DNA from: Arthrobacter alkaliphilus
GTDB taxonomy: Bacteria; Actinomycetota; Actinomycetes; Actinomycetales; Micrococcaceae
Direction of reading: 5' to 3'
Assembly (NCBI RefSeq): GCF_021483235.1
Contig: NZ_JAKEEC010000015.1
Coordinates: forward strand, 11,167 to 75,166
Length of the DNA: 64,000 bases
Shown: positions 15,908 through 25,361 of the stretch, piece by piece
Layout of the letters: each line of letters begins with the position of its first letter
Numbering within the stretch: the stretch's first letter is position 1
Notes under the pieces: model-generated
What the model saw: the letters and a program-made list of their open reading frames with translations, nothing else
The model's database searches: none
What the model was told of the DNA's origin: nothing
Position numbers and translations under genes: made by a program

Positions 15908-17094
15908 TCTCCAAGTTTAGTGGAGCCGGGCGGCTGAACCAGTACGAGGTCGTCAACATGAACAACTACGCGGTCATATCCGCGGCCAAGGTCCTTGGCG
16001 AGCTCCTTGGTCGAACGGCCCAGCATGCGGGGAAGCTCTTCCGCCGAGTAGTTCACCAGTCCCCTGGCGATCACAGTGCCCTCGGATGAAACCATCTCCA
16101 CGGGATCGCCGGGCTCGAAGTCTCCCTGCACGGACGATATTCCGGCGGGCAAAAGCGAGGTGTGGCGGTCGCGCACTGCCTTGACGGCGCCGTCGTCGAG
16201 CACCAAACGGCCCCGGACCGAAGCAAGGTGGGCCAGCCACAGCAGGCGAACCGGCTTGCGGTTGCCGTTGATGGCGAACCAGGTGCCGACGTCCTCGCCG
16301 GCCAGCGCGGCGGCGGCATTGGCCGTGGAAGTGACGAGGGCGTGGATGCCGGAGCCGGCCGCGATCGACGCCGCCTCGACTTTGGTGGTCATGCCGCCGG
16401 TTCCGACGCCGGCCTTTCCGGCCTTGCCGATGGTCACCCCGACGAGGTCGGCGGGACCGGTGACGAGCGGAATGCGCTTGGCACCCAACGACGGCGGACC
16501 GTCATAGAGGGCGTCGACGTCGGAAAGCAGGACCAGCGCGTCCGCGCGCACAAGGTGCGCCACCAATGCGGCGAGCCGGTCGTTGTCGCCGAAGCGGATT
16601 TCGTGCGTCGCCACGGTGTCGTTTTCGTTCACGACCGGCACGACGCCGAGGTTCAGCAACCGGTCAAGCGCCCGGTATGCGTTGCTGTGCTGGGTGCGCC
16701 GCATCAGGTCATCGGCGGTCAACAGGACCTGGCTGACTGTGATCCCATGTGCGGCAAAAGCCTGCGAATAGCGCGCCATCAAAAGGCCTTGGCCCACGCT
16801 TGCCGCAGCCTGCTGAGTGGCGAGGTCCTTGGGACGCTTGGGGAGGCCGAGCGGCGCCAGGCCCGCCGCGATGGCACCGGAAGACACGAGGATGATTTCC
16901 GTCCCGGAATTGCGCTTCCCGGCCAGGGCGTGGACGAGTGCCGTCAGCGCTTTCTCCGAGATCCCGCCCTTGATGCTGGTCAGCGAGGACGAACCGACCT
17001 TGACCACGATCCGCTTGGCGCCGGCGAGTGCCTGGCGTTCGGCGGCGTCGTCGACTTCGGTGACTTCCGCGGTGCGGGCCGTGCTAGTCGTCAT
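15904..17094 (-). CDS. proB: Glutamate 5-kinase with C-terminal PUA domain
   Basis: ProB phosphorylates glutamate to glutamyl 5-phosphate, the feedback-controlled first step of proline synthesis. The 396-residue protein has the amino-acid kinase fold: [11 protein letters not shown] near the start, [18 protein letters not shown] substrate loop, [13 protein letters not shown], and [16 protein letters not shown] domain occupies about 295-380. The first 11 bp overlap the end of obg. Confidence 0.96.
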   Translation of the reverse strand: MTTSTARTAEVTEVDDAAERQALAGAKRIVVKVGSSSLTSIKGGISEKALTALVHALAGKRNSGTEIILVSSGAIAAGLAPLGLPKRPKDLATQQAAASVGQGLLMARYSQAFAAHGITVSQVLLTADDLMRRTQHSNAYRALDRLLNLGVVPVVNENDTVATHEIRFGDNDRLAALVAHLVRADALVLLSDVDALYDGPPSLGAKRIPLVTGPADLVGVTIGKAGKAGVGTGGMTTKVEAASIAAGSGIHALVTSTANAAAALAGEDVGTWFAINGNRKPVRLLWLAHLASVRGRLVLDDGAVKAVRDRHTSLLPAGISSVQGDFEPGDPVEMVSSEGTVIARGLVNYSAEELPRMLGRSTKELAKDLGRGYDRVVVHVDDLVLVQPPGSTKLGE

Positions 17095-18673
17095 TTCCGG
17101 CTTCCAGGCCGCTTTCCTTCAGGGGTTGGGCTGTCCGACGGCGGCTGACGGACTCAGTCCAGATGCCGGCCTTGCGCTCGGCTTCGAGCTCGGCGCGTGC
17201 AGCAGCCTTGGCTTCGCGGCGCTCGATCTGCTCCTCGCGCTTCTGCGAACGGGTGGGACGGTCGCCGATGTCGGCAACACGGATGTCCGTGCCTCGAGGC
17301 GTCGCCAGAAGCTCGGCACCCGCCATCATGGTGGGCTCCCAGTCGAACACGACCCCGTCTTCTCCGCCGATCACCACGGTGTCGCCGGGCACGGCACCCA
17401 TCTTGAACAACTCGGTTTCAATGCCGAGCTTGGCCAGGCGATCGGCCAGGTAACCAATGGCTTCCTCGTTGGTGAAGTCGGTTTGCTTGACCCAGCGGAC
17501 AGGCTTTTCCCCAAGCACGCGGAAGAGCGGCTCGAGATTCTTCTCCTCGCGGCGGATCGTGAAGCCGGACTCGTTGACGGCCCGGGGACGCAAGACAGGC
17601 GCTGCGACCTTGGGAGGCGCAATCTCAATCGCCTTGCGGGCATCCTTGACGATCTCGGCCATGGCGAAGCTCAACGGGCGCAGCCCTTCATGGCTAGTGG
17701 CAGAGACTTCGAAAACGCGGTAGCCGCGCTGTTCCAGTTCGGGGCGGACAAATTCGGCCATATCCCGACCGTCAGGCAAGTCCACCTTGTTCAGGACAAC
17801 AAGCTTGGGGCGTTCGTTCAGGGGAACCACTTCGCCGTCAACGCCGGCGTAGCTCATGTCCACGGCGTATCGGTCCAGCTCCTGTTCGATGATCGCGAGA
17901 TCGGAAAGCGGGTCCCTGTCCGCCTCCAACGTTCCGCAGTCCAATACGTGCACCAGCGCGGCGCAACGCTCTACGTGGCGCAGGAAGTTGTGGCCCAGGC
18001 CCTTGCCTTCGCTCGCGCCTTCGATGAGGCCCGGAACGTCGGCTATGGTGAACCGGACGTCTCCGGCCTGGACCACGCCGAGGTTCGGGACCAGGGTGGT
18101 AAAGGGGTAGTCGGCGATCTTCGGCCGCGCGGCGGACATGGCGGCGACAAGGCTCGACTTGCCCGCTGAGGGGAAGCCAACCAGCGCGATGTCAGCAATG
18201 GACTTCAACTCCAGGACGATGTCGCTGGAGTCGCCTTCAATACCCAGGAGCGCGAAACCCGGAGCCTTGCGCTTTTGCGAGGACAATGCAGCGTTACCAA
18301 GGCCACCCAGCCCGCCCGCAGCGGCGACGAACTCGGTGCCTTCACCTACGAGGTCGGCAAGGACCACGCCGTCCTTGGTCTTGACCACGGTGCCGTCCGG
18401 GACGGGAAGCACAAGGGTTTCACCGTTTTTGCCGCCCCGCCAGTCACCCATGCCGGGGCCGCCGTTGGTTGCGTGGCGGTGCGGTGCGTGGTGGTAGTCA
18501 AGCAAAGTGGTGGTCTGGGAATCGACGCGAAGGATGACGTCGCCGCCATTGCCTCCGTTGCCGCCGTCGGGCCCGCCAAGGGGCTTGAACTTTTCGCGCT
18601 TGACAGAGACACAGCCGTGGCCGCCTGTTCCGCCGGATACGTGAAGTACTACCCGGTCTACGAAGGTGGCCAC
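17084..18673 (-). CDS. obg: Obg/CgtA-type GTPase
   Basis: This 529-residue GTPase is involved in 50S assembly and stress control. The Gly-rich Obg fold is at 1-158 ([16 protein letters not shown]...[10 protein letters not shown]). The G domain spans about 160-335, with [19 protein letters not shown] and NKVD. The C-terminal OCT domain is at about 350-430, followed by a charged Lys/Arg/Glu-rich tail. The GTG at 18673 follows a clear AGAGGAG, and the fold begins right there; an upstream in-frame start at 18733 lacks support. It is third after rplU and rpmA, the conserved order. A terminator hairpin lies between rpmA and this gene, so some transcripts probably stop before obg. Confidence 0.95.
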   Translation of the reverse strand: MATFVDRVVLHVSGGTGGHGCVSVKREKFKPLGGPDGGNGGNGGDVILRVDSQTTTLLDYHHAPHRHATNGGPGMGDWRGGKNGETLVLPVPDGTVVKTKDGVVLADLVGEGTEFVAAAGGLGGLGNAALSSQKRKAPGFALLGIEGDSSDIVLELKSIADIALVGFPSAGKSSLVAAMSAARPKIADYPFTTLVPNLGVVQAGDVRFTIADVPGLIEGASEGKGLGHNFLRHVERCAALVHVLDCGTLEADRDPLSDLAIIEQELDRYAVDMSYAGVDGEVVPLNERPKLVVLNKVDLPDGRDMAEFVRPELEQRGYRVFEVSATSHEGLRPLSFAMAEIVKDARKAIEIAPPKVAAPVLRPRAVNESGFTIRREEKNLEPLFRVLGEKPVRWVKQTDFTNEEAIGYLADRLAKLGIETELFKMGAVPGDTVVIGGEDGVVFDWEPTMMAGAELLATPRGTDIRVADIGDRPTRSQKREEQIERREAKAAARAELEAERKAGIWTESVSRRRTAQPLKESGLEAGNDD

Positions 18674-18761
18674 GTGTTTCTCCTCTAGGTGGAAATTACT
18701 GCTTGGAATGCTTGTTGGCGGCTGATCCGCCACCGCCCGCCCTAGTAAATTCTAGTGCGGT

Positions 18762-18802
18762 TAAAAAGACGGGTGGAGCGGGCCATACGGCCCGCTCCAC
18801 CC
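18762..18802 (-). terminator. Rho-independent terminator between rpmA and obg
   Basis: A perfect 14-bp stem (GGGTGGAGCGGGCC / GGCCCGCTCCACCC) has a 4-nt loop at 18771-18802. On the minus strand it is followed by GTCTTTTTAA. It should separate abundant rplU-rpmA mRNA from obg-proBA. Confidence 0.88.
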
Positions 18803-18817
18803 GTTCAGAACGTGTTA

Positions 18818-19081
18818 TTACTCTGCAGCTGCAGCAGCAACGATGTTCACGACGCGGCGGCCACGGCGAGTACCGAACTCAACCGCACCTGCCTGCAGGG
18901 CGAACAGGGTGTCGTCGCCACCGCGGCCGACGCCGGCGCCCGGGTGGAAGTGGGTGCCGCGCTGGCGGACGATGATCTCGCCTGCGGAAACGACCTGGCC
19001 GCCGAAGCGCTTTACGCCGAGGTACTGGGCGTTGGAGTCACGACCGTTGCGAGTGGAGCTCGCGCCTTTTTTATGTGCCAT
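18818..19081 (-). CDS. rpmA: 50S ribosomal protein L27
   Basis: The 87-residue protein starts [19 protein letters not shown], the conserved N-terminus that reaches the peptidyl-transferase centre. GVKRFGGQ and [13 protein letters not shown] follow. It lacks the Firmicutes-type cleavable N-terminal extension. It sits about 60 bp downstream of rplU. Confidence 0.98.
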   Translation of the reverse strand: MAHKKGASSTRNGRDSNAQYLGVKRFGGQVVSAGEIIVRQRGTHFHPGAGVGRGGDDTLFALQAGAVEFGTRRGRRVVNIVAAAAAE

Positions 19082-19142
19082 TTGAAATGCCTGCCTTTAA
19101 AATTCTGGGGAATCTGTTGAAAACCTGGACAGCAACCAGTGG

Positions 19143-19451
19143 TTACTTGATACCGGTGATCTTGATCTTGGTCAGTTCTTGACGGTGACCCTGGCGCTTC
19201 TTGTAGCCGGTCTTGTTCTTGAACTTCTGGATGACGATCTTCGGACCACGGAGGTCTTCGAGGATCTCGGCCGTAACCTTGACCTTGGCCAGATCCGCAG
19301 CAGCGGAGGTGACCTTGTCGCCGTCCACCAGGAGCAGTGCGGGCAGCTCAAGGGTGCTGCCGGCTTCACCGGGGACGCGGTTCAGGGTTACGTAGTCTCC
19401 AACGGAAACCTTTTCTTGGCGGCCGCCTGCGCGGACAATCGCGTACACCAC
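19143..19451 (-). CDS. rplU: 50S ribosomal protein L21
   Basis: The protein has 102 residues from the GTG at 19451 ([18 protein letters not shown]), which has GAGAGAA at about 12 nt. The GTG at 19463 overlaps that Shine-Dalgarno and is less likely. The C-terminal [16 protein letters not shown] is the L21 RNA-binding signature. It is the first gene of the rplU-rpmA-obg operon. Confidence 0.96.
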   Translation of the reverse strand: MVYAIVRAGGRQEKVSVGDYVTLNRVPGEAGSTLELPALLLVDGDKVTSAAADLAKVKVTAEILEDLRGPKIVIQKFKNKTGYKKRQGHRQELTKIKITGIK

Positions 19452-19661
19452 TTGGGCACTCACTTCTCTCGACGTCTATAACTAAATTTGCGTGCGGAAC
19501 CCCGATCCGAAAACGGGCCTGGTTCACGCTGTGCCTCAACGCCGTGGACTCCGGTACGGAATCCATGAGTCATCCCTCGAACAAATCCAGATGGAAAATC
19601 AGTTCCACATGAAAGGTCCCTGGGGGCATAACCCAAGTGTTGGCGTAAGCACCGAAGATCT

Positions 19662-19691
19662 AGATTACGCTAGTTTCGCCTTCGGCTGCAA
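19662..19691 (-). promoter_or_regulatory. Putative promoter of rplU-rpmA
   Basis: On the minus strand a TTGCAG -35 (19691-19686) and a TAATCT -10 (19667-19662) are separated by 18 nt. This leaves an untranslated leader of about 200 nt before L21, the main content of the 19452-19811 gap. An L21-type autoregulatory leader is possible, but I see no decisive motif. Confidence 0.5.
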
Positions 19692-19811
19692 ATGAGGCCA
19701 AGCCCGGAGGCTGCCACGTGATGGCTGCCACAGACTGGCGATGCCGTCATCCGGTACCGTGCCCGTCCACCTTACCGTGCTGGCGAAGAAAAGCCCGGTT
19801 CACCGCTCCGA

Positions 19812-19870
19812 CACGCTGCCGCGTCCGCGGAAACAGCACTGTCTCCGGTCTTTCCGCGGTAGGCAGCGTG
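19812..19870 (-). terminator. Nested long hairpin at the 3' end of thiD-tenA
   Basis: The outer stem CACGCTGCC/GGCAGCGTG and inner stem CCGCGGAAA/TTTCCGCGG are both perfect, with a 17-nt loop. The structure ends 1 bp before the stop-codon side of the thiD-tenA gene. There is no T-run, so it may act as an mRNA 3' stabiliser or a non-canonical terminator. Confidence 0.5.
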
Positions 19871-19871
19871 C

Positions 19872-21392
19872 TCAGCCGTGCAAGCGTGGGGCATCGAAGA
19901 ACGCCGTTTCGAAGCGGCAGGATTGGGTGAAAGCCTCCATCATCGCCGCGCGCTCCGAGGGGCTCGCGGCCTGCGCGGCGGAATCCGTGATGGCAATCGC
20001 CGTGCGGGTGGCTTCGGCAAACGCCTCGTCCGCGTAGGTGCGTAGCCAGTCCGCATACGGGTGCTCGTCCGACGCTCCCGACTGCACATAGCCGTGGTGG
20101 AGCTGCTGTCCCACCTCCGCGTACAACCAGTAGCAGGGCAACACGGCGGCCACCAGCACGGCGTAGCTCCCGGACGCCGACGCCGCCAGCAAATGGTCCA
20201 CGTAGGACTTGGTAACGGGGCCGATCTCCCCGCTCACCTGGCGCCCATTGAGCCAATTCCGATGCAATTCGGATTCGACTTCGAGGCAGATCTGCGAGCT
20301 ACGGGCCCAGAACAACTGTTCGGCTTCGCTGGGGGCAAGGGCGCTTGCCCGGGCCAGGACCCGGGAATAGCCGTTGAGATAAAGGGCATCCTGCGCCAAG
20401 TAATAGCTGAACTGTGCTTCGCTCAGGCCTCCGGACTGCAAATGCTGGATGAAGTCCAAGCCATAAATCGCGGCAAGTTCCGTTTGGGCGGCATCCCACA
20501 TCTTGGCGGCAAAGTCCCCGGGTTGAAGGGCCTGCTGGAGCGCGTGGAAATGGTGGATCGGCCCGTTGCCTTTCCCTACCTCCAGTACCTCGGACCGGTT
20601 CAGCGCCTCCTGGAGCCACGGCTTGACCACACGCAAGGCAGACTCCCAATCGCCGAGCCGCGCCTTGGCCGTTGCCATCGCCGAGGACAGGGAACAACCC
20701 GTTCCATGGCTATTGCGGGTCTCCACCCGCTCGCCGGCGAATTCCACCACGTCCTGGCTCAGGACTCCCCCGGTATTGACCAAGGCATCGGGGCAGCCCG
20801 CTCCCCGCAGGTGGCCACCCTTCACCAGAATGGTGTTCCCGCAGGAAGCAGCCAGCCGTTTGCCTTGCTCCAACGCCGATTCCCAGTCGGTGGCTTCGGG
20901 TTCGCCAAGCAGCATGGCCAATTCGGGAAGGTTCGGCGTCACCAAGTCAGCGAGGGGCAGAAGATCCCGCAACGCGGCTTCAGCGGACTCCGCCAAGAGC
21001 CGGTCGCCGCTCGTGGCGACCATCACCGGATCCAGCACGACGACGGCGGGACGCGTCTCCTCGAGCCAGCGGCGGACTTCGTGGATGACGGCTGCGTCCC
21101 CGAGCATCCCGATCTTGACGGCATCCACGGCGATGTCGTCGCTGATGGCATCCAATTGTTGGCGCAGGAACTCCACGGGAGGCACATGGACAGCGGTGAC
21201 GCCCTGGGTGTTTTGTGCAGTGAGCGCCGTGATGACGGCCATGCCATAGCCGCCGTTAGCCGCGATGCTCTTCAGGTCCGCCTGGATCCCGGCACCACCC
21301 GAAGGATCCGATCCGGCAATACTGAGCACCCGGGGAATGCGGCGGTGGGTGGCGTTCAGCGGGTAGACGGCCGATGGCGTCGAAACAGTCAT
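19872..21392 (-). CDS. thiD: Fused HMP/HMP-P kinase (ThiD) and TenA-like thiaminase II
   Basis: This 506-residue fusion serves thiamine pyrimidine synthesis and salvage. Residues about 20-280 are the ThiD ribokinase-fold kinase: SIAGSDPSGGAGIQADLK, VVLDPVMVATSGDRLL, VKGGHLRGAG and NSHGTGCSLSSA. Residues about 295-506 are TenA, with the catalytic Cys in AAVLPCYWLYAEVG and the helical W...Y pattern. TenA hydrolyses aminopyrimidine breakdown products to HMP, which ThiD then phosphorylates. The ATG at 21392 lies 8 nt after AAGGGA; the ATG at 21401 overlaps that Shine-Dalgarno. A TPP riboswitch immediately precedes the gene. Confidence 0.93.
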   Translation of the reverse strand: MTVSTPSAVYPLNATHRRIPRVLSIAGSDPSGGAGIQADLKSIAANGGYGMAVITALTAQNTQGVTAVHVPPVEFLRQQLDAISDDIAVDAVKIGMLGDAAVIHEVRRWLEETRPAVVVLDPVMVATSGDRLLAESAEAALRDLLPLADLVTPNLPELAMLLGEPEATDWESALEQGKRLAASCGNTILVKGGHLRGAGCPDALVNTGGVLSQDVVEFAGERVETRNSHGTGCSLSSAMATAKARLGDWESALRVVKPWLQEALNRSEVLEVGKGNGPIHHFHALQQALQPGDFAAKMWDAAQTELAAIYGLDFIQHLQSGGLSEAQFSYYLAQDALYLNGYSRVLARASALAPSEAEQLFWARSSQICLEVESELHRNWLNGRQVSGEIGPVTKSYVDHLLAASASGSYAVLVAAVLPCYWLYAEVGQQLHHGYVQSGASDEHPYADWLRTYADEAFAEATRTAIAITDSAAQAASPSERAAMMEAFTQSCRFETAFFDAPRLHG

Positions 21393-21399
21393 GCGAGAC

Positions 21400-21480
21400 A
21401 TCCCTTCGCCGGTGCTAACCGGACAGGTTCAACGGGTCTGGTCTCAGCCGGCTTGGTGCGCGGCACCCCGTGTCAGTCCC
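21400..21480 (-). promoter_or_regulatory. TPP riboswitch (THI element)
   Basis: On the minus strand the element reads GGGGTGCC, then GGCTGAGACC, then ACCCGTTGAACCTG, then GGTTAGCACCGGCGAAGGGA. This is the complete conserved TPP aptamer. Its 3' GAAGGGA strand is also the Shine-Dalgarno of thiD-tenA, so ligand binding should hide the ribosome site directly, without a separate expression platform. Confidence 0.95.
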
Positions 21481-21584
21481 CTAGCTTAACCCGGATCACA
21501 CCCTGCAGGCCGAAATCGCGTTTTGCTACCGCGAACGCTTTGCTACCGCGAAGTCGGGACTCAGGCGGCCTGGCCGGCAACGCC

Positions 21585-21628
21585 GAAGCCCCGGCCGTTT
21601 CCACGTGAGTGGAAAAGACCGGGGCTTC
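21585..21628 (-). terminator. Terminator hairpin downstream of the RNase E/G gene
   Basis: The stem GAAGCCCCGG/CCGGGGCTTC encloses a second TTTCCAC/GTGGAAA stem. It lies 18 bp beyond the rne stop. T-richness after it is poor on either strand, so confidence is moderate. Confidence 0.6.
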
Positions 21629-21645
21629 CGGACACAGTACTGCGT

Positions 21646-24600
21646 CTAGAGCTCCGACTTGGGCACGCCGACACCGAGGATAATCGGTTCCTCGGCCGCC
21701 TTCGGCTTCGCGGGAGCGGCCTCGGGTGCCATAGCCTCAGGTGCCTTGGCTTCGTGCGCAGTGCCACCGGAGGCCGCTGCGGCTACCTCGTGGTGCTCCA
21801 CATCCGTGGCGTTCGCGGCACCTTGGGCACGGCTGGCGCTACGGTTCCGACGGCCGCGTCGTCCACGCGAGCCCGGCTCCGGGGAGTCGCTGCTTGCTCC
21901 GGCCGTCGGAGCTGCGGGGGCATCCTCGGCCGGGGTTGAACGCGTGGCCGTGTCCGGAGCTTCTCCGAGGCCCGCGAATGCCTGTGCCAACAGGTCCAGG
22001 CTCATGGCGGGTGCACCGTTTGCCGGCTCCCCTTCGTGCTGGACGAAGGGCAAAGCAACTTCTTCGCCGCCGAACCGCAGCACCGGCGTCAAACGTTCTT
22101 CGCTCCTCGAGGCAGCGGCTGGAGCCTGGACCGGGGCCGCGGGCGGCTGGACCGGAGCGGCTTCTGCCACGTGCCCTTCGGCGGGCAACTCCGCAGCGTG
22201 GTGGAGCTCGTCGTCGTGCAGGTGGGCGGCATGGGCTGCGGCCGCGATCGTGGCAAGGGCTGCGCGCGTGGCTGCCTGGCGGTCCGGATCGGTGGATTCC
22301 ACCGTGTGGACCGGCACAGAAGGGGTGGCGTGCAGTTCGCTGCTACCCTGACCATTGCCCCGGCCACGGCGACGCTTGCGCTGCTCCGGGCGGACGGCTG
22401 GCTGCGACTCCGTGCGCGGGTGGTGGTGTTCGGCTGCAACCACGTTGGCCCGGCGGTGCTCCACAGGTTCGTCGTGCGTGACGACGCCGCGGCCTGCGCA
22501 CGCCTCGCACTGCTCGCCGAAGACCTCCAGCAGGCCGGTGCCCATGCGCTTGCGCGTCATCTGGACCAATCCGAGCGATGTCACCTCGGCCACCTGGTGC
22601 TTGGTACGGTCCCGGCCCAGGCACTCGACCAAGCGGCGCAACACGAGGTCGCGGTTGGATTCCAGCACCATGTCGATGAAGTCAATGACGATGATTCCGC
22701 CAATGTCCCGCAGGCGAAGCTGACGGACCACTTCTTCGGCGGCCTCGAGGTTGTTCTTGGTGACGGTCTCTTCGAGGTTGCCGCCGCTGCCGGTGAACTT
22801 CCCGGTGTTGACGTCCACAACCGTCATCGCCTCGGTGCGGTCGATGACGAGCGAACCGCCGGAGGGCAGGAAGACCTTGCGCTCCAGGGCCTTGTGGATC
22901 TGTTCGTCCACGCGCCACGCGGAGAAGATGTCCTGCTCCGAGGTCCACTTTTCGAGGCGGCCCACCAGGTCCGGCGCCACGTACGTAACGTAGGCCTCGA
23001 TGGTGTCCCAGGCTTCATCGCCGGAGACGATGAGCTTGGAGAAGTCCTCATTGAAGACGTCGCGGACAACCTTGATGGTCAGGTCCGGTTCGCCGTACAG
23101 CAGTTCCGGGGCCAGGACCTTCGTGGACGTGGACTGGCTTTCGATGCCTTCCCACTGGGCCCGCAAGCGGTTGATATCGTGCGTCAGTTCTTCCTCGGAA
23201 GCACCTTCGGCCGCGGTACGCACAATCACGCCGGCGTTCTCCGGGAGGCGGTCCTTGAGGATCTTCTTCAGGCGGTTGCGCTCGACGTCGGGCAGCTTGC
23301 GGGAAATACCGGTCATGGACCCGCCCGGTACATACACAAGGTAACGGCCCGGAAGGGAAATCTGGCTCGTGAGGCGTGCGCCCTTGTGCCCTACCGGGTC
23401 CTTGGTGACCTGGACCAGCACGGAGTCGCCTGATTTCAAGGCGTTTTCGATGCGCCGCGGCTTGCCCTCCAGCGTGACGGCATCCCAGTTGACTTCACCG
23501 GCGTAGAGCACGGCGTTGCGGCCGCGTCCGATGTCCACGAACGCGGCTTCCATGGACGGCAGGACGTTCTGGACTTTGCCGAGGTAGACGTTGCCGATCA
23601 GGGAATCCTGCTGCGTCTTGGAGACGAAGTGCTCCGCGAGCACGCCGTCTTCGAGGACACCGATCTGGATCCTGTCGTCGCGCTGGCGCACGATCATCTG
23701 GCGGTCGACGGACTCGCGGCGCGCCAGGAATTCGGCTTCGGTGATCACCTGGCGGCGGCGGCCGGTCTCACGGGACTCGCGGCGGCGTTGTTTCTTGGCT
23801 TCAAGGCGGGTGGAGCCCTTGACGCTCGTGACACGGTCGGAGCCGATGGTCGATTCAACATGTGCGCGGGGAGCGCGGACACGGGTCACGGTGTTGGGGG
23901 GATCGTCGTCTCCGCCGCCCGTCAACTCCAGGTCCTGATCGCCGCGACGGCGGCGACGGCGGCGGCGTGAAATCACGCCGTCTTCGAGCGCCTCCTCGGC
24001 ACCGGTTTCCGCCTCCTCCTCGGATTCCGCGGGCGTTTCCTCTCCGGCTTCATCACGTTCGCTGCCACGGCGTCCGCGACGGCCACGGCTCCGACGCCGA
24101 CGGCGGCTGCCGCCTTCGTCCAGTTGGTTCTCCTCGGACCCTTCCTCGGATTCTGCCCGCGATTCCCCCTCGACGGCGGCCGAACGGATAACGGCGCTCA
24201 GGTCAGGTGCCTGGAAGATCATGGAGGTGGCGGAGGCAGGTTCCAGGAACAGCGACGCGAGCGGGCTCGCGGGCTCCGCCTCGACGGCGGCAGCCTCGGT
24301 GGTCTTCCCGGGCGCGGGCTCCTCGGCGGTTTCCTCGGGCGCAGGCTCCTCAGCGGCTTCGGCAGCGGAGGTTTCGGCAGGAGCGGCGGCCACAGGAGCT
24401 ACTTCCGCAGCCGGTGCAGCCTCTTCGACGGCGGGCTCGGCGTTCTTCGCCTTTGTCGTACGACGGCGGCGGGCCGGCTTTTCGGGGGCGGCTTCGGGTT
24501 CCGGGGCCGCGTCGGGCGCGTCGGCGACGGCGGCCTCCGGAGCCTCGCCTCCTTGCGGAGCGGCTTCTTCAGGCTTTGTTTCTTCCGGGGCGGTTGTTTC

Positions 24601-24891
24601 TTCGGACGCGGCTACAGGCGCGGCTTCTTCGGCGAAACCTGGCAACGGCTCGGAGCTTTCGGCCTTCTTTCGAGCCCTGGTCCGCCGGGCTGGAGCTTTG
24701 GGCGCTTCCACGTCGCTCACTTCGGCGACGGGCTCTGTGGGGGCCGCGGCAGCTCCGGGGTCGGGGGCTTCATCCGCGGCGACCGTCTTCGGTGCGGCCT
24801 TGCGGCGGGTCCGGGCAGCCTTCTTGGGTGCTTCGGGGGTCTCGCTCGACGCCGCATCTTCGGCGGCGGCTACAACTTGCTCATTATCCAT
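21646..24891 (-). CDS. rne: Ribonuclease E/G
   Basis: The protein has 1081 residues from the ATG at 24891 (MDNEQVVAAAEDAASS), preceded by AGGAG at 11 nt. The first 380 or so residues are disordered, Ala/Pro/Glu-rich, then Arg-rich (RNA-binding). The catalytic core spans about 400-830. It has an S1 domain (GNVYLGKVQNVLPSMEAAFVDIG), a 5'-sensor/RNase H region, DNase-I-like VDVNTGKFTGSG...IVIDFIDM with the Mg-binding Asp residues, and the Zn-link CEACAGRG near 797. A second disordered tail follows. Long low-complexity arms on both sides are typical of actinobacterial RNase E. It processes rRNA and degrades mRNA. Confidence 0.94.
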   Translation of the reverse strand: MDNEQVVAAAEDAASSETPEAPKKAARTRRKAAPKTVAADEAPDPGAAAAPTEPVAEVSDVEAPKAPARRTRARKKAESSEPLPGFAEEAAPVAASEETTAPEETKPEEAAPQGGEAPEAAVADAPDAAPEPEAAPEKPARRRRTTKAKNAEPAVEEAAPAAEVAPVAAAPAETSAAEAAEEPAPEETAEEPAPGKTTEAAAVEAEPASPLASLFLEPASATSMIFQAPDLSAVIRSAAVEGESRAESEEGSEENQLDEGGSRRRRRSRGRRGRRGSERDEAGEETPAESEEEAETGAEEALEDGVISRRRRRRRRGDQDLELTGGGDDDPPNTVTRVRAPRAHVESTIGSDRVTSVKGSTRLEAKKQRRRESRETGRRRQVITEAEFLARRESVDRQMIVRQRDDRIQIGVLEDGVLAEHFVSKTQQDSLIGNVYLGKVQNVLPSMEAAFVDIGRGRNAVLYAGEVNWDAVTLEGKPRRIENALKSGDSVLVQVTKDPVGHKGARLTSQISLPGRYLVYVPGGSMTGISRKLPDVERNRLKKILKDRLPENAGVIVRTAAEGASEEELTHDINRLRAQWEGIESQSTSTKVLAPELLYGEPDLTIKVVRDVFNEDFSKLIVSGDEAWDTIEAYVTYVAPDLVGRLEKWTSEQDIFSAWRVDEQIHKALERKVFLPSGGSLVIDRTEAMTVVDVNTGKFTGSGGNLEETVTKNNLEAAEEVVRQLRLRDIGGIIVIDFIDMVLESNRDLVLRRLVECLGRDRTKHQVAEVTSLGLVQMTRKRMGTGLLEVFGEQCEACAGRGVVTHDEPVEHRRANVVAAEHHHPRTESQPAVRPEQRKRRRGRGNGQGSSELHATPSVPVHTVESTDPDRQAATRAALATIAAAAHAAHLHDDELHHAAELPAEGHVAEAAPVQPPAAPVQAPAAASRSEERLTPVLRFGGEEVALPFVQHEGEPANGAPAMSLDLLAQAFAGLGEAPDTATRSTPAEDAPAAPTAGASSDSPEPGSRGRRGRRNRSASRAQGAANATDVEHHEVAAAASGGTAHEAKAPEAMAPEAAPAKPKAAEEPIILGVGVPKSEL

Positions 24892-25361
24892 ATGTGGCAA
24901 CACTCCTGCCCTTGCGCAACCGCCACATCCGGTGCCCAGAGGGGCAAATATTGTCAAAACCCGCAGGCGTTGACAGAAGTCAGTAGTAGTCTTTCCGGTT
25001 CGCACCAGCATGCGGGTGCGGCATCCACGGAAAGCCGGCTTCGCTCCAAACCCGTTGTTCTAATGCCACAACCAGGTGCCGTCCATGGTCACTGCGGCAC
25101 TGCCGGGGATCATCGGATCTGGGCATGCCTGCATGTGATTGGCGGTCTTGGGAACAAGATACCGGACCGGAATCCGCATGTGGATCGGCTTCCGGCCATG
25201 TTCATTCTCTCACATGCCCGCACTCCCGGGCATGAAGCGCACCGTAGAAGCTTCCGTGCCGCCGGGCTTTGCTGGACACGCCCTCCAGCCTCCGCGGCTA
25301 GAATCCTCCCAAGAGCAGTCCCCGGTCCCGCGCCGGGCAACCGAGAAAAGGACAGCCAACC
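24892..25361. other. Intergenic region between divergent rne and VKOR genes
   Basis: No convincing gene is visible in this 470-bp stretch. Upstream of rne the minus strand carries TGTCAA...TTGACA, an inverted pair that includes a perfect -35-like hexamer but no good -10. On the plus strand, TAGAAT at 25299-25304 is a good -10 candidate for the VKOR gene, without a clear -35. Confidence 0.4.

Noticed and set aside
18673..18733. Longer N-terminus of Obg
   Set aside because: The extra 20 residues precede the AGAGGAG site, and the conserved fold starts immediately after GTG 18673.
25110..25340. 76-codon frame between rne and the VKOR gene
   Set aside because: No Shine-Dalgarno, odd composition with scattered Cys/Arg, and it overlaps the likely VKOR promoter.
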